From: Chryseobacterium sp. G0186
GTDB taxonomy: Bacteria > Bacteroidota > Bacteroidia > Flavobacteriales > Weeksellaceae
Length of the DNA stretch: 64,000 nucleotides
Assembly (NCBI RefSeq): GCF_003815675.1
Contig: NZ_CP033918.1
Span: 3,224,001-3,288,000 of the forward strand
Reading direction: 5' to 3'
Shown here piece by piece: positions 35,278-43,418 of this stretch (position 1 is its first letter; the number at the start of each line of letters is the position of its first letter). The translations under genes were made by a program, and so were the position numbers. The notes under the pieces were generated by a model. The model did no database searches and was not told the DNA's origin. It worked only from the letters and a program-made list of their open reading frames with translations.

Positions 35278-35348
35278 TTCATTTTTACTTTTTATTAGAT
35301 TTATTTCAAACTGCACTGTCTACTAAGGACATATGCAGTTTTTTTATT
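35278..35348 (+). ncRNA. Candidate small RNA, about 70 nt
   Basis: A predicted transcript from about 7 bp after the -7 box to a factor-independent terminator. The terminator is AAACTGCA (35308-35315) with TGCAGTTT (35334-35341), an inner TGTC/GACA pair, and a T-run. There is no start codon with a plausible frame. It converges with the trmH-type gene, so it could be antisense to that gene's 3' end. Product and function unknown. Confidence 0.45.
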
Positions 35349-35350
35349 TT
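35308..35350 (+). terminator. Intrinsic terminator of the candidate small RNA
   Basis: An 8-bp outer stem plus a 4-bp inner stem, followed by TTTTTTTATTTT on the plus strand. The minus side is only weakly T-rich, which favours plus-strand use over termination of the trmH-type gene. Confidence 0.65.
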
Positions 35351-35874
35351 AGGGCCTTTGCAAACTCCCACATCACAATTCCTCCGCATACACTTACATT
35401 AAGAGAATGCTTCGTTCCCAGTTGTGGAATTTCTAAGAAAACCTCAATATTAGGAAGTACTTCATCGCTTATTCCCTCCACTTCATTCCCTAAAACCAAG
35501 GCATATTTTTTCGATTTATCAATTGTGAAATCTGTGATCATCTGACTATTGGTGGTCTGTTCAATACCGATAATTTCATAGCCTTTGCTTTTCAGATCAG
35601 TAATGGCATTATTGGTGTCATTTTCATGAGACCAGTCTACACTTTCAGTTGCTCCCAGTGCTGCCTTGTGAATTTCACGATGAGGCGGTTGCGGGGTAAT
35701 TCCGCAAAGGATTATTTTTTCAATTAAAAAGGCATCTGCCGTTCTGAAAGACGCACCTACGTTGTGCATACTTCTGATATTGTCTAAAATGATGACCAAC
35801 GGAATTTTTTCAACTTTCTTAAATGTTTCTACATCTATTCTGTTAAGTTCTTCCAATTTTAGTTTCTGTACCAA
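35344..35874 (-). CDS. TrmH/SpoU family RNA 2'-O-methyltransferase
   Basis: A 176-residue SPOUT-fold enzyme. Motif 1 is LDNIRSMHNVGASFRTADAF, motif 2 is ALVLGNEVEGISDEVL and motif 3 is SLNVSVCGGIVMWEFA, the trefoil-knot S-adenosylmethionine site. The N-terminal RNA-binding extension of RlmB is missing, so it is closer to TrmH- or TrmL-like tRNA enzymes. The exact target base cannot be read. Confidence 0.88.
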   Translation of the reverse strand: MVQKLKLEELNRIDVETFKKVEKIPLVIILDNIRSMHNVGASFRTADAFLIEKIILCGITPQPPHREIHKAALGATESVDWSHENDTNNAITDLKSKGYEIIGIEQTTNSQMITDFTIDKSKKYALVLGNEVEGISDEVLPNIEVFLEIPQLGTKHSLNVSVCGGIVMWEFAKALK

Positions 35875-36177
35875 TGTATTATTTTGTTGAGATTAATTTT
35901 CCGTCTTCGTAGACCTCTGTTTTACTATGAAATAGAAAAAATAATGGAAAAATGTATTTCATCACTATTTTTATTTCAAAAATAGTAAAATACTTATACT
36001 TGTTTCAAAAATAGCCATGAAAAAGTATTCACTTTATTTATACTGACCTTTGTCTTCATATATTTAAATGCATAGAATATGGATTATCTATTGGTATTTT
36101 TCTACCCTTTCTTTGCCGCGAATCAGAGACTAAACGGGGCTGCGAATTACAGGAAATAATCTTTAAACAGCTCAATT
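35875..36177. other. Intergenic region with no recognised gene
   Basis: About 300 bp between the trmH-type and bestrophin-type genes, both on the minus strand. It contains AT-rich repeats such as an imperfect ATTTTT..AAAAAT inverted pair near 35970-35995, which may be a stem or promoter element. No ORF of credible length and no RNA signature was seen. Confidence 0.4.
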
Positions 36178-37182
36178 TTATTTTTTACTCATGATCTGAT
36201 GTACGTTTTTTTCAATATTTTGCGCTAATGTTTCCATTGGAATATCATTTTCATCATTATTAAAAGGATCTTCAATTTCCTCAGCAATAAGTTCAAGACT
36301 CATCAAAACATAATACACAAAAACAGTAAGCGGTATCATGAAAAGTCCGATGGTAATAACGTAGGCAATGGGTAAAGCAAATACATACAGAATAATAAAC
36401 TTTTTAATGAATGAAGAATAAGAATAGGGAATAGGTGTATTTTTAATTCTCTCACAGCCGCCACATACTTCCAGAAATCCGGATAATTGTGTATCGAGAT
36501 AAAGCATTTCAACTTCAGTGATTTTACCCTCTTTCTTTAATTGGTTGATTTTGTGAGATAAAAGAATAATAATCTCACTTGGGCCATGATTTTTTAAGGT
36601 TTTCTCGATCTCCGAATAGTCTTCATCCAATGCCAATCGGGTTGATTCCTTGGAAAGATGCTTGGCCAGGAAGTGTGGAAAATATTTTAGATACCTTGAA
36701 ACCTGTTCCGCGTCCTGGCGGTTTTCCCCAAGAATAGTATTGATTTTTATGGCAAAATTTCGGGTGTCGTTGACCAATTTCCCCCAAAGTTTTCTTCCTT
36801 CCCACCATCTGTCATAGGCTGTATTGGTACGAAAAACCAATAAAAGTGAAAGGACAAACCCCAATAATGAATGGATCATTCCCACATTACTGATCCCGGA
36901 TTTTGACGTAAGGTGAAAATATTCAACTTCCAAATACTGAATTCCCCAGGAATAGAGACCTACAAGAATCATGCTTGGGAACAGTATTTTTAAAGTATCA
37001 CTTTTATGTAAACTGAAAAGGATCTTAAGGAAATGTTTGGTATTATAGGCTCTCATAAATTCGCTTAGTAACACAAATATAAATTTTTCATTTGAGCTCT
37101 CCTTTATTGGAATCCTTAAATTTATTTTAAAATCATGGTATAAGGTCATCCTTCTTTCTCTTATAATTTTCGCAGTTTTCAA
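36178..37182 (-). CDS. Bestrophin family membrane protein
   Basis: A 334-residue protein of the bacterial bestrophin/UPF0187 ion-channel family. Membrane segments lie around residues 68-85, 105-120, 262-285 and 285-300. Family motifs visible: FRTNTAYDRWWEGRKLWGKLVNDTRNFA and IPYSYSSFIKKFIILYVFALPIAY, then LELIAEEIEDPFNNDENDIP, where the acidic DPF region binds calcium in animal members. The start is taken as the first ATG; a shorter start 11 codons in is possible. It is divergent from a JmjC-like gene. Confidence 0.85.
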   Translation of the reverse strand: MKTAKIIRERRMTLYHDFKINLRIPIKESSNEKFIFVLLSEFMRAYNTKHFLKILFSLHKSDTLKILFPSMILVGLYSWGIQYLEVEYFHLTSKSGISNVGMIHSLLGFVLSLLLVFRTNTAYDRWWEGRKLWGKLVNDTRNFAIKINTILGENRQDAEQVSRYLKYFPHFLAKHLSKESTRLALDEDYSEIEKTLKNHGPSEIIILLSHKINQLKKEGKITEVEMLYLDTQLSGFLEVCGGCERIKNTPIPYSYSSFIKKFIILYVFALPIAYVITIGLFMIPLTVFVYYVLMSLELIAEEIEDPFNNDENDIPMETLAQNIEKNVHQIMSKK

Positions 37183-37220
37183 AAAAATACTATTTTTATT
37201 TCACATTAAATACAAAATAC

Positions 37221-38099
37221 ATGATCCTCGAAAACGTAGATGTAGTCAATGATATCAGTAAGGAAGATTTTCAGAAGAATTACTTCAAGAAGCAAAAGCC
37301 CCTTTTAATTAAGAATTTTGCAAGCAGATGGGAAGCTTTTGATCAATGGAATCTTGCTTATATCCGTGAGAAGGCGGGTGATCAAAACGTCCCGTTGTAT
37401 GACAATAAACCGGCAGATGCGAGTAAAAGTTCAGATGCTCCGGTGGCCAATATGAAAATGAAAGATTATATTGACACCATAAAAAGTAAACCGTCTGATC
37501 TTCGTATTTTTTTCTACATTATTACAGACAGGCTGCCGGAATTGCTTAAAAACTTTACCTATCCGGATCTTGGAATAAAGTTCTTTAAAAGGCTTCCTAC
37601 GTTATTTTTTGGAGGAAGTGAGGCGCATGTATTGATGCATTATGATGTAGATCTTGGAGATTTTATGCACATCCATTTTGAGGGGAAAAAGAGGATCCTT
37701 TTATTCGATCAGAAACAGTCTCCATTCTTATATAAAGTTCCGTTGTCGGTTCATACCATCTATGATCTGGACTATGAAAATCCTGATTATGAAAAGTTTC
37801 CGGCCCTCAGGTATGCAAAAGGATATGAGATTTTTATGGAACATGGAGATGCTCTTTTTATTCCTGGGGCATTTTGGCACTTCAACAGGTATCTAGAACC
37901 TGGATTTTCATTATCATTAAGAGCGCTTCCAAATAAACCCGGTGTATTTGCCAATATGCTGTATCATGTTTTTATCATGAGATATACAGATAAGATCATG
38001 CGAAAGCTCTTTACAACGAAATGGGTAGACTACAAGCAAAAATGGGCTTATAAGAAAAGCTCAGAAGCTCTGGAGAGACATCTGAAATCCGAAGAGTAA
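37221..38099 (+). CDS. JmjC-like cupin protein (probable Fe(II)/2-oxoglutarate dioxygenase)
   Basis: A 292-residue protein with the cupin-8/JmjC pattern. The early segment KQKPLLIKNFASRWEAFDQW fits this family. Metal-ligand candidates are His and Asp in LMHYDVDLGDFMHIHFEG and the distal His in LFIPGAFWHFNRY, and the 2-oxoglutarate-binding Lys is likely in FEGKKRILLFD. Such enzymes hydroxylate proteins or small molecules; the substrate is unknown. Confidence 0.8.
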   Translation: MILENVDVVNDISKEDFQKNYFKKQKPLLIKNFASRWEAFDQWNLAYIREKAGDQNVPLYDNKPADASKSSDAPVANMKMKDYIDTIKSKPSDLRIFFYIITDRLPELLKNFTYPDLGIKFFKRLPTLFFGGSEAHVLMHYDVDLGDFMHIHFEGKKRILLFDQKQSPFLYKVPLSVHTIYDLDYENPDYEKFPALRYAKGYEIFMEHGDALFIPGAFWHFNRYLEPGFSLSLRALPNKPGVFANMLYHVFIMRYTDKIMRKLFTTKWVDYKQKWAYKKSSEALERHLKSEE

Positions 38100-38117
38100 A
38101 TATTATTTTTGCAAATA

Positions 38118-38648
38118 TTACTGATTAATCAGTCCAAAGATTTTAGCATCAACGAATTTTCCTTTTTCAAAGAAGAAATCTCTCAAGGTACCCTCTTCTT
38201 TAAAGTTTATTGATGTTAAAAGCTTTTCAGAGGAAATATTTGCCGGATCAATAAAGGCATCCACCCGGTGAAGCCTCATGCTTTCAAAACCAAATGTCAG
38301 AATCGGAAGCAGAGCTTCTTTCATATAGGACTGTCGCCAGAATAAAGGATTAAGTTCGTATCCCACTTCGGCCTTGAAATGCTCACTATACCAGTTGTGA
38401 TAACCGCATGTACCAATCACCTTGTTTGCGGATTTTAGTTCCAAAGCCCAGCGAAACCCCTTTCCTTTCTCAAATTCATTGTTGAAATGCTGAATAATGT
38501 TGTGGGCGTCCTCAAGTGTTTTGAATGTTTCAAGGTCATAATATTCCATTACGTCATCCTGAGAAAAATATTCAAAAAGATCCTTGGAGTCATCAGGGGT
38601 AAGTTGTCGTAAAATAAGTCTTTCAGTCTCTAAAACAGGAAATTGCAT
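38118..38648 (-). CDS. GNAT family N-acetyltransferase (RimJ/RimL-like)
   Basis: A 176-residue enzyme. ATG 38648 is chosen to give MQFPVLETERLILRQL, the family start; a longer start nine codons upstream is unlikely. Segments NKVIGTCGYHNWYSEHFKAEVGY and SYMKEALLPILTFGF form the beta-sheet and the acetyl-CoA loop region, and ISSEKLLTSINFKEEG is the C-terminal signature. The substrate is not visible. It is convergent with the JmjC-like gene. Confidence 0.82.
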   Translation of the reverse strand: MQFPVLETERLILRQLTPDDSKDLFEYFSQDDVMEYYDLETFKTLEDAHNIIQHFNNEFEKGKGFRWALELKSANKVIGTCGYHNWYSEHFKAEVGYELNPLFWRQSYMKEALLPILTFGFESMRLHRVDAFIDPANISSEKLLTSINFKEEGTLRDFFFEKGKFVDAKIFGLINQ

Positions 38649-38748
38649 GAATGTGATTTTATGGTGAAAATACAATTAATTACTGATAAGAAAAAGTTTA
38701 TTCAAGGATAAACCACGAAACAATTCTGCAACCCTGAATTTATTTTTC

Positions 38749-38756
38749 TAAATTTG
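38749..38756 (+). promoter_or_regulatory. Candidate -7 box of mutS
   Basis: TAAATTTG, an exact TAnnTTTG match, 16 bp upstream of the mutS start codon, giving a short leader. No certain -33 box was seen. Confidence 0.45.
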
Positions 38757-38772
38757 GGGCTCATTTTTTACT

Positions 38773-41364
38773 ATGGCAAAATCGAAGAAGGAAACCCCGT
38801 TAATGACCCAGTACAATACCATCAAGGGAAAATACCCTGATGCTCTTTTACTTTTCAGGGTAGGGGATTTTTATGAAACTTTTGGGCTGGATGCTGTGAA
38901 AACATCCCAGATCCTGGGAATTGTTCTTACCAAAAGAGCGAATGGAGAGGGCCATATAGAGCTGGCAGGATTTCCTCATCATTCTGTAGATTCTTATTTA
39001 CCAAAATTGGTGAGAGCCGGAATGAGGGTAGCCATCTGTGATCAGCTGGAAGACCCGAAAATGGTGAAGGGAATTGTAAAAAGAGGAGTTACAGAACTGG
39101 TAACTCCGGGCGTAACGTTCAATGATCAGGTTTTAAACTCTAAAAAGAATAATTTCCTGCTTTCTCTGCATAAGGAAAAAGAGAAGTATGGAATTGCCTT
39201 AGTGGATATTTCTACCGGAGAATTTCTGGTGAGTGAAGGAAATATTGAAAAACTGTTGCATATCGTCAATACCTTTGATCCAAGTGAAATTATTTTCCAG
39301 AGAAGTGTACAGATTCCTGAACAGATTAAGAATAAAAATGCCTTTAAACTCGAAGACTGGGCGTTCCAATATAATTTTGCCTACGAAAAACTAACCAATC
39401 ATTTTAAGACCAATTCTTTAAAAGGGTTTGGAGTGGAAAATCAGCCATTGGCGATTACGGCAGCCGGTGCTATTTTTGCCTATCTGGTTGAAGATACCCA
39501 TCACAATTTACTTGCTCATATTACCAAGCTTCAGGTGATTCCACAGGAAGACTATCTGATGATGGATAGTTTTACCTTAAGAAACCTGGAGATTGTTTAT
39601 CCAAGCAGTCCACAAGGCAAATCTTTGCTTGATATTATTGATAAAACGTCTACTCCAATGGGCGGAAGATTGTTGAGACGAAGAATTATTTTACCCTTGA
39701 AATCTGTAGATGAGATTGCCAGAAGACTTTCTCTGATTGATTTCTTAAACGAAAATGATCCGCTTAAATATGAAATAGGACAGCTGTTGAAATCAATCTC
39801 TGACCTTGACCGTTTAATGGGAAAACTGGCTGCTGAAAAAATCTCCCCTAAGGAATTGGGCTATTTACGCCAAAGTTTAATCAATATTCATACAATCAAA
39901 GCGTTATTGCATCCTCATGCTGAGATATTGGCGTGGCTTGAGCCGTTATTTGATCTTGAGGAACTGATTAAATTCCTGCAAAATCATCTTAATGAAGAAC
40001 TTCCGGTAAATATTGCCAAAGGAAATGTGATTAAGAATGGTGTTTCTGAAGAACTGGACACATTAAGAGGCCTTCAGACCAAAGGACGTGGTTTTCTGGA
40101 TGAAATGTGTCAGAGAGAAATTGAAAGAACGGGAATCACCAGTCTTAAAATTGATTTTAATAATGTTTTCGGATATTATATTGAAGTTCGAAATACTCAT
40201 AAAGATAAAGTGCCAAGTGACTGGCTAAGAAAGCAAACCCTTGTGAATGCTGAACGATACATTACAGAAGAATTAAAGGAATACGAAAGCCAGATTCTGG
40301 GTGCTGAAGAAAAAATAAGTGTTCTGGAAAACGGCCTGTACAGAAATGTATGCGCTGAAACGATGGTGTATATTGATCAGATCCAAGGAAACTCAAACAT
40401 CATTGCACAGCTTGATGTAGCTGCCGGATTATCAGAACTGGCGGTTTCAGAGAGCTATACAAAACCTATTCTGAATGACGGATATGCCATCGATCTAAAG
40501 GAGGCAAGACACCCAATCATTGAAAACGCTCTTCCATTGGGAGAAAAATATATTCCTAATGATATCTTCCTGGATAAGGATTCTCAGCAGATCATTATGG
40601 TTACGGGACCAAACATGGCCGGTAAATCAGCTATTCTGCGCCAGACAGCCATTGTATGTCTTATGGCTCAGATCGGAAGCTTTGTGCCTGCAAAACATGC
40701 TGAAATAGGGTTGCTGGATAAAATTTTTACAAGGGTAGGAGCTACTGATAATATTTCTGCAGGAGAGTCTACTTTCATGGTAGAAATGAACGAGGCTGCC
40801 AACATTCTGAATAATATTTCAGAACGAAGCCTTATTCTTTTAGATGAGATTGGCCGTGGAACTTCCACTTATGATGGAGTTTCCATTGCATGGGCAATTG
40901 CTGAATATCTTCACCAGCATCCTACACAGGCAAAAACTTTATTTGCCACGCATTATCATGAGTTAAATGAAATGACGGTGAATTTTGAACGCGTGAAGAA
41001 TTTCCATGTATCCATTCAGGAAAATAAAGGAAGTATTATCTTTTTGAGAAAATTAGTTCCCGGAGGGAGTGAACATAGCTTCGGTATTCATGTTGCAAAA
41101 CTGGCCGGGATGCCTGCAAAAGTAGTGAACAGAGCCAATGAAATCCTTAAAACCCTTGAGGCAAGCAGAACCCAGGGAACTAGCGGGACAGCCGAAAGTA
41201 TTAAAAGGGTAACAGAAGAAAATATGCAGCTTTCTTTCTTTCAGTTGGACGATCCTGTTCTGGAAAATATCCGTGAGGAACTGACGAAGATCGACATCAA
41301 TACCTTAACCCCTATAGAAGCTTTAATGAAGCTGAATGCCATAAAAAAAATGATTGGAAAATAA
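38773..41364 (+). CDS. mutS: DNA mismatch repair protein MutS
   Basis: An 863-residue ATPase that recognises base mismatches and small loops. The N-terminal mismatch-binding motif is in LLLFRVGDFYETFG, with Phe-x-Glu at FYE. Connector, lever and clamp regions follow. The ATPase has Walker A TGPNMAGKSA, SFMVEM-type switch (here STFMVEMNEAANIL) and Walker B LILLDEIGRGTSTYDG, and the C-terminal dimer region ends with NALKKMIG-like sequence. MutL is not nearby. Length is typical of MutS1. Confidence 0.97.
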   Translation: MAKSKKETPLMTQYNTIKGKYPDALLLFRVGDFYETFGLDAVKTSQILGIVLTKRANGEGHIELAGFPHHSVDSYLPKLVRAGMRVAICDQLEDPKMVKGIVKRGVTELVTPGVTFNDQVLNSKKNNFLLSLHKEKEKYGIALVDISTGEFLVSEGNIEKLLHIVNTFDPSEIIFQRSVQIPEQIKNKNAFKLEDWAFQYNFAYEKLTNHFKTNSLKGFGVENQPLAITAAGAIFAYLVEDTHHNLLAHITKLQVIPQEDYLMMDSFTLRNLEIVYPSSPQGKSLLDIIDKTSTPMGGRLLRRRIILPLKSVDEIARRLSLIDFLNENDPLKYEIGQLLKSISDLDRLMGKLAAEKISPKELGYLRQSLINIHTIKALLHPHAEILAWLEPLFDLEELIKFLQNHLNEELPVNIAKGNVIKNGVSEELDTLRGLQTKGRGFLDEMCQREIERTGITSLKIDFNNVFGYYIEVRNTHKDKVPSDWLRKQTLVNAERYITEELKEYESQILGAEEKISVLENGLYRNVCAETMVYIDQIQGNSNIIAQLDVAAGLSELAVSESYTKPILNDGYAIDLKEARHPIIENALPLGEKYIPNDIFLDKDSQQIIMVTGPNMAGKSAILRQTAIVCLMAQIGSFVPAKHAEIGLLDKIFTRVGATDNISAGESTFMVEMNEAANILNNISERSLILLDEIGRGTSTYDGVSIAWAIAEYLHQHPTQAKTLFATHYHELNEMTVNFERVKNFHVSIQENKGSIIFLRKLVPGGSEHSFGIHVAKLAGMPAKVVNRANEILKTLEASRTQGTSGTAESIKRVTEENMQLSFFQLDDPVLENIREELTKIDINTLTPIEALMKLNAIKKMIGK

Positions 41365-41380
41365 TCCAATCATTTTTTTA
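41350..41380 (+). terminator. Terminator of mutS
   Basis: A 9-bp stem ATGATTGGA (41350-41358) with TCCAATCAT (41365-41373), then a T-run. The stem begins inside the last mutS codons. Confidence 0.85.
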
Positions 41381-41394
41381 TAAATGAGGTAACA

Positions 41395-41553
41395 CTAGCA
41401 GCAGTAGCCATTTTTACCTACAGGTCCAATAATAAGAAAATGGCTTACTCCTCTGAGCTTGCATAATCCTTCTGCACAATTGGCAGCCCCACCGTTAATT
41501 TCTTTCAACTCGCTTTTGGTAAGCTTTTGTTTCTGAATACTTAACTTTTTCAT
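41395..41553 (-). CDS. GG-leader cysteine-containing peptide 1 (bacteriocin-like)
   Basis: A 52-residue precursor. ATG 41553 is taken because it gives the leader MKKLSIQKQKLTKSELKEIN ending in Gly-Gly (residues 21-22); the longer reading adds an unrelated segment. The 30-residue core begins AANCAEGLCKLRG and ends with GKNGYCC. It shares the leader, a C-x4-C pair and a CC end with its neighbours. A double-glycine site suggests cleavage on export by a C39-peptidase transporter, none of which is in this window. Function unknown; antimicrobial or signal peptide is inference. Confidence 0.7.
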   Translation of the reverse strand: MKKLSIQKQKLTKSELKEINGGAANCAEGLCKLRGVSHFLIIGPVGKNGYCC

Positions 41554-41582
41554 ATGATTTTGAATTTGGTTAGAGGTGTTGT

Positions 41583-41747
41583 TTAGCAACAAGGCCCATC
41601 CTGAATGCCCGGAACTCCTGATCGCTCTATTCCGGTTCGCATATCTGTACAGCTTATTACTCGAGGGCAGACAGGTCTAAGACCTCCGCTGATCTCTTTT
41701 AATTCCCTTTTGGAAAGCTTTCTTTGTGGAATGGTTGACTTTTTCAT
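41583..41747 (-). CDS. GG-leader cysteine-containing peptide 2
   Basis: A 54-residue gene too short for the usual length filter. The leader reads MKKSTIPQRKLSKRELKEIS then Gly-Gly (21-22). The core begins LRPVCPRVISCTDMR and ends IQDGPCC. It has four cysteines, with a C-x5-C pair and the terminal CC of the family. The leader is very close to those of peptides 1 and 3, which supports it as real. It lies 29 bp before peptide 1 on the same strand, so they are probably cotranscribed. Confidence 0.65.
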   Translation of the reverse strand: MKKSTIPQRKLSKRELKEISGGLRPVCPRVISCTDMRTGIERSGVPGIQDGPCC

Positions 41748-41793
41748 AGTAGTTTAATTTTCTGATTGTCAGGTGTGAGTAGGGTCTTGTGTA

Positions 41794-41955
41794 TTAGCAG
41801 CAGTAGCCATTTCTGTCTAGAAGACCGAGTCGTATTTCATTAAATTCTCTGTCCATACAGAACCCTTCTATACATATATCAGGTCCGCCCCCTCCATTAA
41901 TGTTTTTTAATGCTTTTTTTGTCAGTTTCTTTTGTTGAATGTCTGATTTTTTCAT
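41794..41955 (-). CDS. GG-leader cysteine-containing peptide 3
   Basis: A 53-residue precursor from ATG 41955. The leader is MKKSDIQQKKLTKKALKNIN then Gly-Gly; the core begins GGPDICIEGFCMDREFN and ends LLDRNGYCC. The C-x4-C spacing and NGYCC end match peptide 1. Its upstream 100 bp (41956-42063) is duplicated near 50052-50148, where a fourth, broken copy of the family sits. It is the first gene of the three-peptide cluster in transcription order. Confidence 0.7.
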   Translation of the reverse strand: MKKSDIQQKKLTKKALKNINGGGGPDICIEGFCMDREFNEIRLGLLDRNGYCC

Positions 41956-42063
41956 GATAATTTTAATTTGGTTGTAAGCTAAATTACATTTTATTTTGAA
42001 TAATTCAATAGGCGGTGAAAGAAAATTATGCAATAATTAAACATTATTAACAAATTTTAACAG
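41931..42063. repeat. Left copy of the island-flanking duplication
   Basis: About 133 bp covering the start of peptide 3 and its upstream region, closely matching 50027-50148 in the same orientation. The main difference is an 11-bp segment present only here. The final TTAACAAATTTTAACAG is identical in both copies. The 8 kb between them contains the Rhs cassettes. Confidence 0.75.
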
Positions 42064-42205
42064 GAATTTCATCGTACTCATATTCAGACAAAAAATCTTC
42101 AATTTCAAGCTCAAATATTTTTTCAAACTCTTTATTGAAATCTTTGCTTCTTATGTCCTCTCCAAACAATTGTGAAGTGATCAGCTTACCTTCTATTGCA
42201 CTCAT
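42047..42205 (-). CDS. Small acidic protein, candidate second immunity component
   Basis: A 52-residue protein not reaching usual length cut-offs. The reading is MSAIEGKLITSQLFGEDI, then KDFNKEFEKIFELEIEDF and ends IPVKIC. It starts within the stop of the 125-residue gene (ATGA overlap), so the two are translationally coupled. The last codons lie in the duplicated flank. Probably part of the toxin/immunity cassette; function unknown. Confidence 0.55.
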   Translation of the reverse strand: MSAIEGKLITSQLFGEDIRSKDFNKEFEKIFELEIEDFLSEYEYDEIPVKIC

Positions 42206-42579
42206 AATAAATTATTTTCTCTTAATGTGTCATAAAAATCGCCATCACTTTCCATTTTATCTATAATTTTTGTGGCCAACTCTTTGGTTTGAAACCTAGG
42301 AGTTTCTTGCCCAAATACCGGATGAACAAAACAATTCTCCTGTTGGTGATTTTGTTTCATCCATTTTAGAAAAATTACCGTATCAACTTTACTCAATTTT
42401 ATCGGTGTTGCACAATCATTTAAGTATGCTTCCGTATAATACTCATCTTGCCATAGCAGCAAAGTATCACTACCGTCATTACCGATAATTACCTGAAAAG
42501 TGTCTTCAGCAGTAATCGTGCTAAGAAAATTCTTTTCTCTTTGTAAATAGTCTGAGTTTTGAATACTTTGTTTCTTCAT
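42202..42579 (-). CDS. Candidate immunity protein, 125 aa
   Basis: A 125-residue protein with no signal peptide. Segments TAEDTFQVIIGNDGSDTLLLWQ, DEYYTEAYLNDCATPIKLS and VIFLKWMKQNHQ are visible; no family is named with confidence, though the strand-Trp-strand-helix look is common among small immunity proteins. It begins 17 bp after the possible HExxH toxin remnant and is coupled to the 52-residue gene, which fits a toxin-immunity order. Confidence 0.5.
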   Translation of the reverse strand: MKKQSIQNSDYLQREKNFLSTITAEDTFQVIIGNDGSDTLLLWQDEYYTEAYLNDCATPIKLSKVDTVIFLKWMKQNHQQENCFVHPVFGQETPRFQTKELATKIIDKMESDGDFYDTLRENNLL

Positions 42580-42596
42580 TTCAATAAAACTTATGC

Positions 42597-42884
42597 TTAG
42601 TTAATGATGCCTACCCTTTGTTTTGCCTTTCTTTTTACTGTTCCTTTCTTAGAACCCCCTTCTTTATTCTTTGCACCATCATCATCATACTTGTGCTGTA
42701 ATTCGTGATTGGTTCTCATATTTAATTCTGAATAGCTATAATCACATCCTTTTGCACTTTCATACTCTCTGAAATGAGCTCTATTGTATCCTGGAGGTAT
42801 GGTTCTATCTATTTCAAACTCGGGGTGTCCCGCGGAACATTCCGAATAGCTAATATTTATGATACAACCAAGCCAGGTAGGCAT
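42597..42884 (-). pseudogene. Toxin-domain remnant with HExxH-like motif
   Basis: A 95-codon open frame whose beginning is made of sequence from the repeated AGCT(G/A)TTCGG element (SYSECSAGHPEFE) and from the 3' end of the neighbour, so no native N-terminus is present. The middle reads IDRTIPPGYNRAHFREYESA and NMRTNHELQHKYDDDG; HELQH fits HExxH of zinc peptidases, and the end is Lys-rich. Read as the stranded C-terminal tip of a polymorphic toxin followed by its immunity gene. It may still be a small gene. Confidence 0.4.
42820..42851. repeat. Palindromic junction element, copy 1
   Basis: On the minus strand reads AGCTATTCGGAATG, then CGCGGGACACCCCGAG: an imperfect inverted repeat related to the elements at 44873-44905, 46357-46370 and 49486-49516. 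It lies exactly at the start of the toxin remnant. Confidence 0.5.
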
Positions 42885-43410
42885 GGATATGCTCTTTTCT
42901 TTTTAATGCGGCCGCTTCATCTTTGTACAAATAGGACACAACTGCAACCAGCATCAGGCGGCCATCAGGTAAACGGCTCAAATAGAATTGCTCGGGCACC
43001 TTAGTCGGCCTGGATTTCACCTTCTGAAAAGTACCTGTTTGGATTTGTTTCTTATCACTGAGGGTATCAGGAATCTCAAGCAGGTACACAACAGACAAAA
43101 AAGAATCTGCCACAATACCCTCATTTAACAGATTGGCTGTGACCTGGTATTGTGTTACTTTAAGTGGCCCTGTGTTGTGGTATTGATCATTTGTAAAGAA
43201 ATGGTCAAGGATAAAAATGAGGTCTGCCGTGTTTTTTTGAGCAAAAGCCTTTGCGCTTGTGGTTTTGGGATGAACCTGTACTGCTTTTTTGTTTTTTATT
43301 TCAAATGTGGCTACAAGGCTATCTACATTTGTGCTGAATTGTTGTGCAAAGGATGTAATAGTACATGACAGCATAATAAACAGCAATAAAAAAAATGATC
43401 TTTTTTTCAT
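42850..43410 (-). CDS. Exported protein, candidate periplasmic immunity protein
   Basis: A 186-residue protein with a signal peptide (KKRSFFLLLFIMLSCTITSFAQ) and a mature part with DSLVATFEIKNKKAVQ, DLIFILDHFFTNDQYH and a strand-rich C-terminal half (RPTKVPEQFYLSRLPDGRLMLVAVVSYLY). A second ATG three codons upstream overlaps the stop of the preceding YkuD-like gene, so translation is coupled. An exported partner next to a putative cell-wall enzyme fits the periplasmic immunity logic of effector pairs; inferred from context. Confidence 0.55.
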   Translation of the reverse strand: MKKRSFFLLLFIMLSCTITSFAQQFSTNVDSLVATFEIKNKKAVQVHPKTTSAKAFAQKNTADLIFILDHFFTNDQYHNTGPLKVTQYQVTANLLNEGIVADSFLSVVYLLEIPDTLSDKKQIQTGTFQKVKSRPTKVPEQFYLSRLPDGRLMLVAVVSYLYKDEAAALKRKEHIHAYLAWLYHKY

Positions 43411-43418
43411 AGTAAGCA

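Noticed and set aside
41395..41955. Lanthipeptide or class II microcin gene cluster
   Set aside because: Leaders end in Gly-Gly but there is no LanM, YcaO, radical-SAM or C39 transporter gene in the window, so no class can be assigned.
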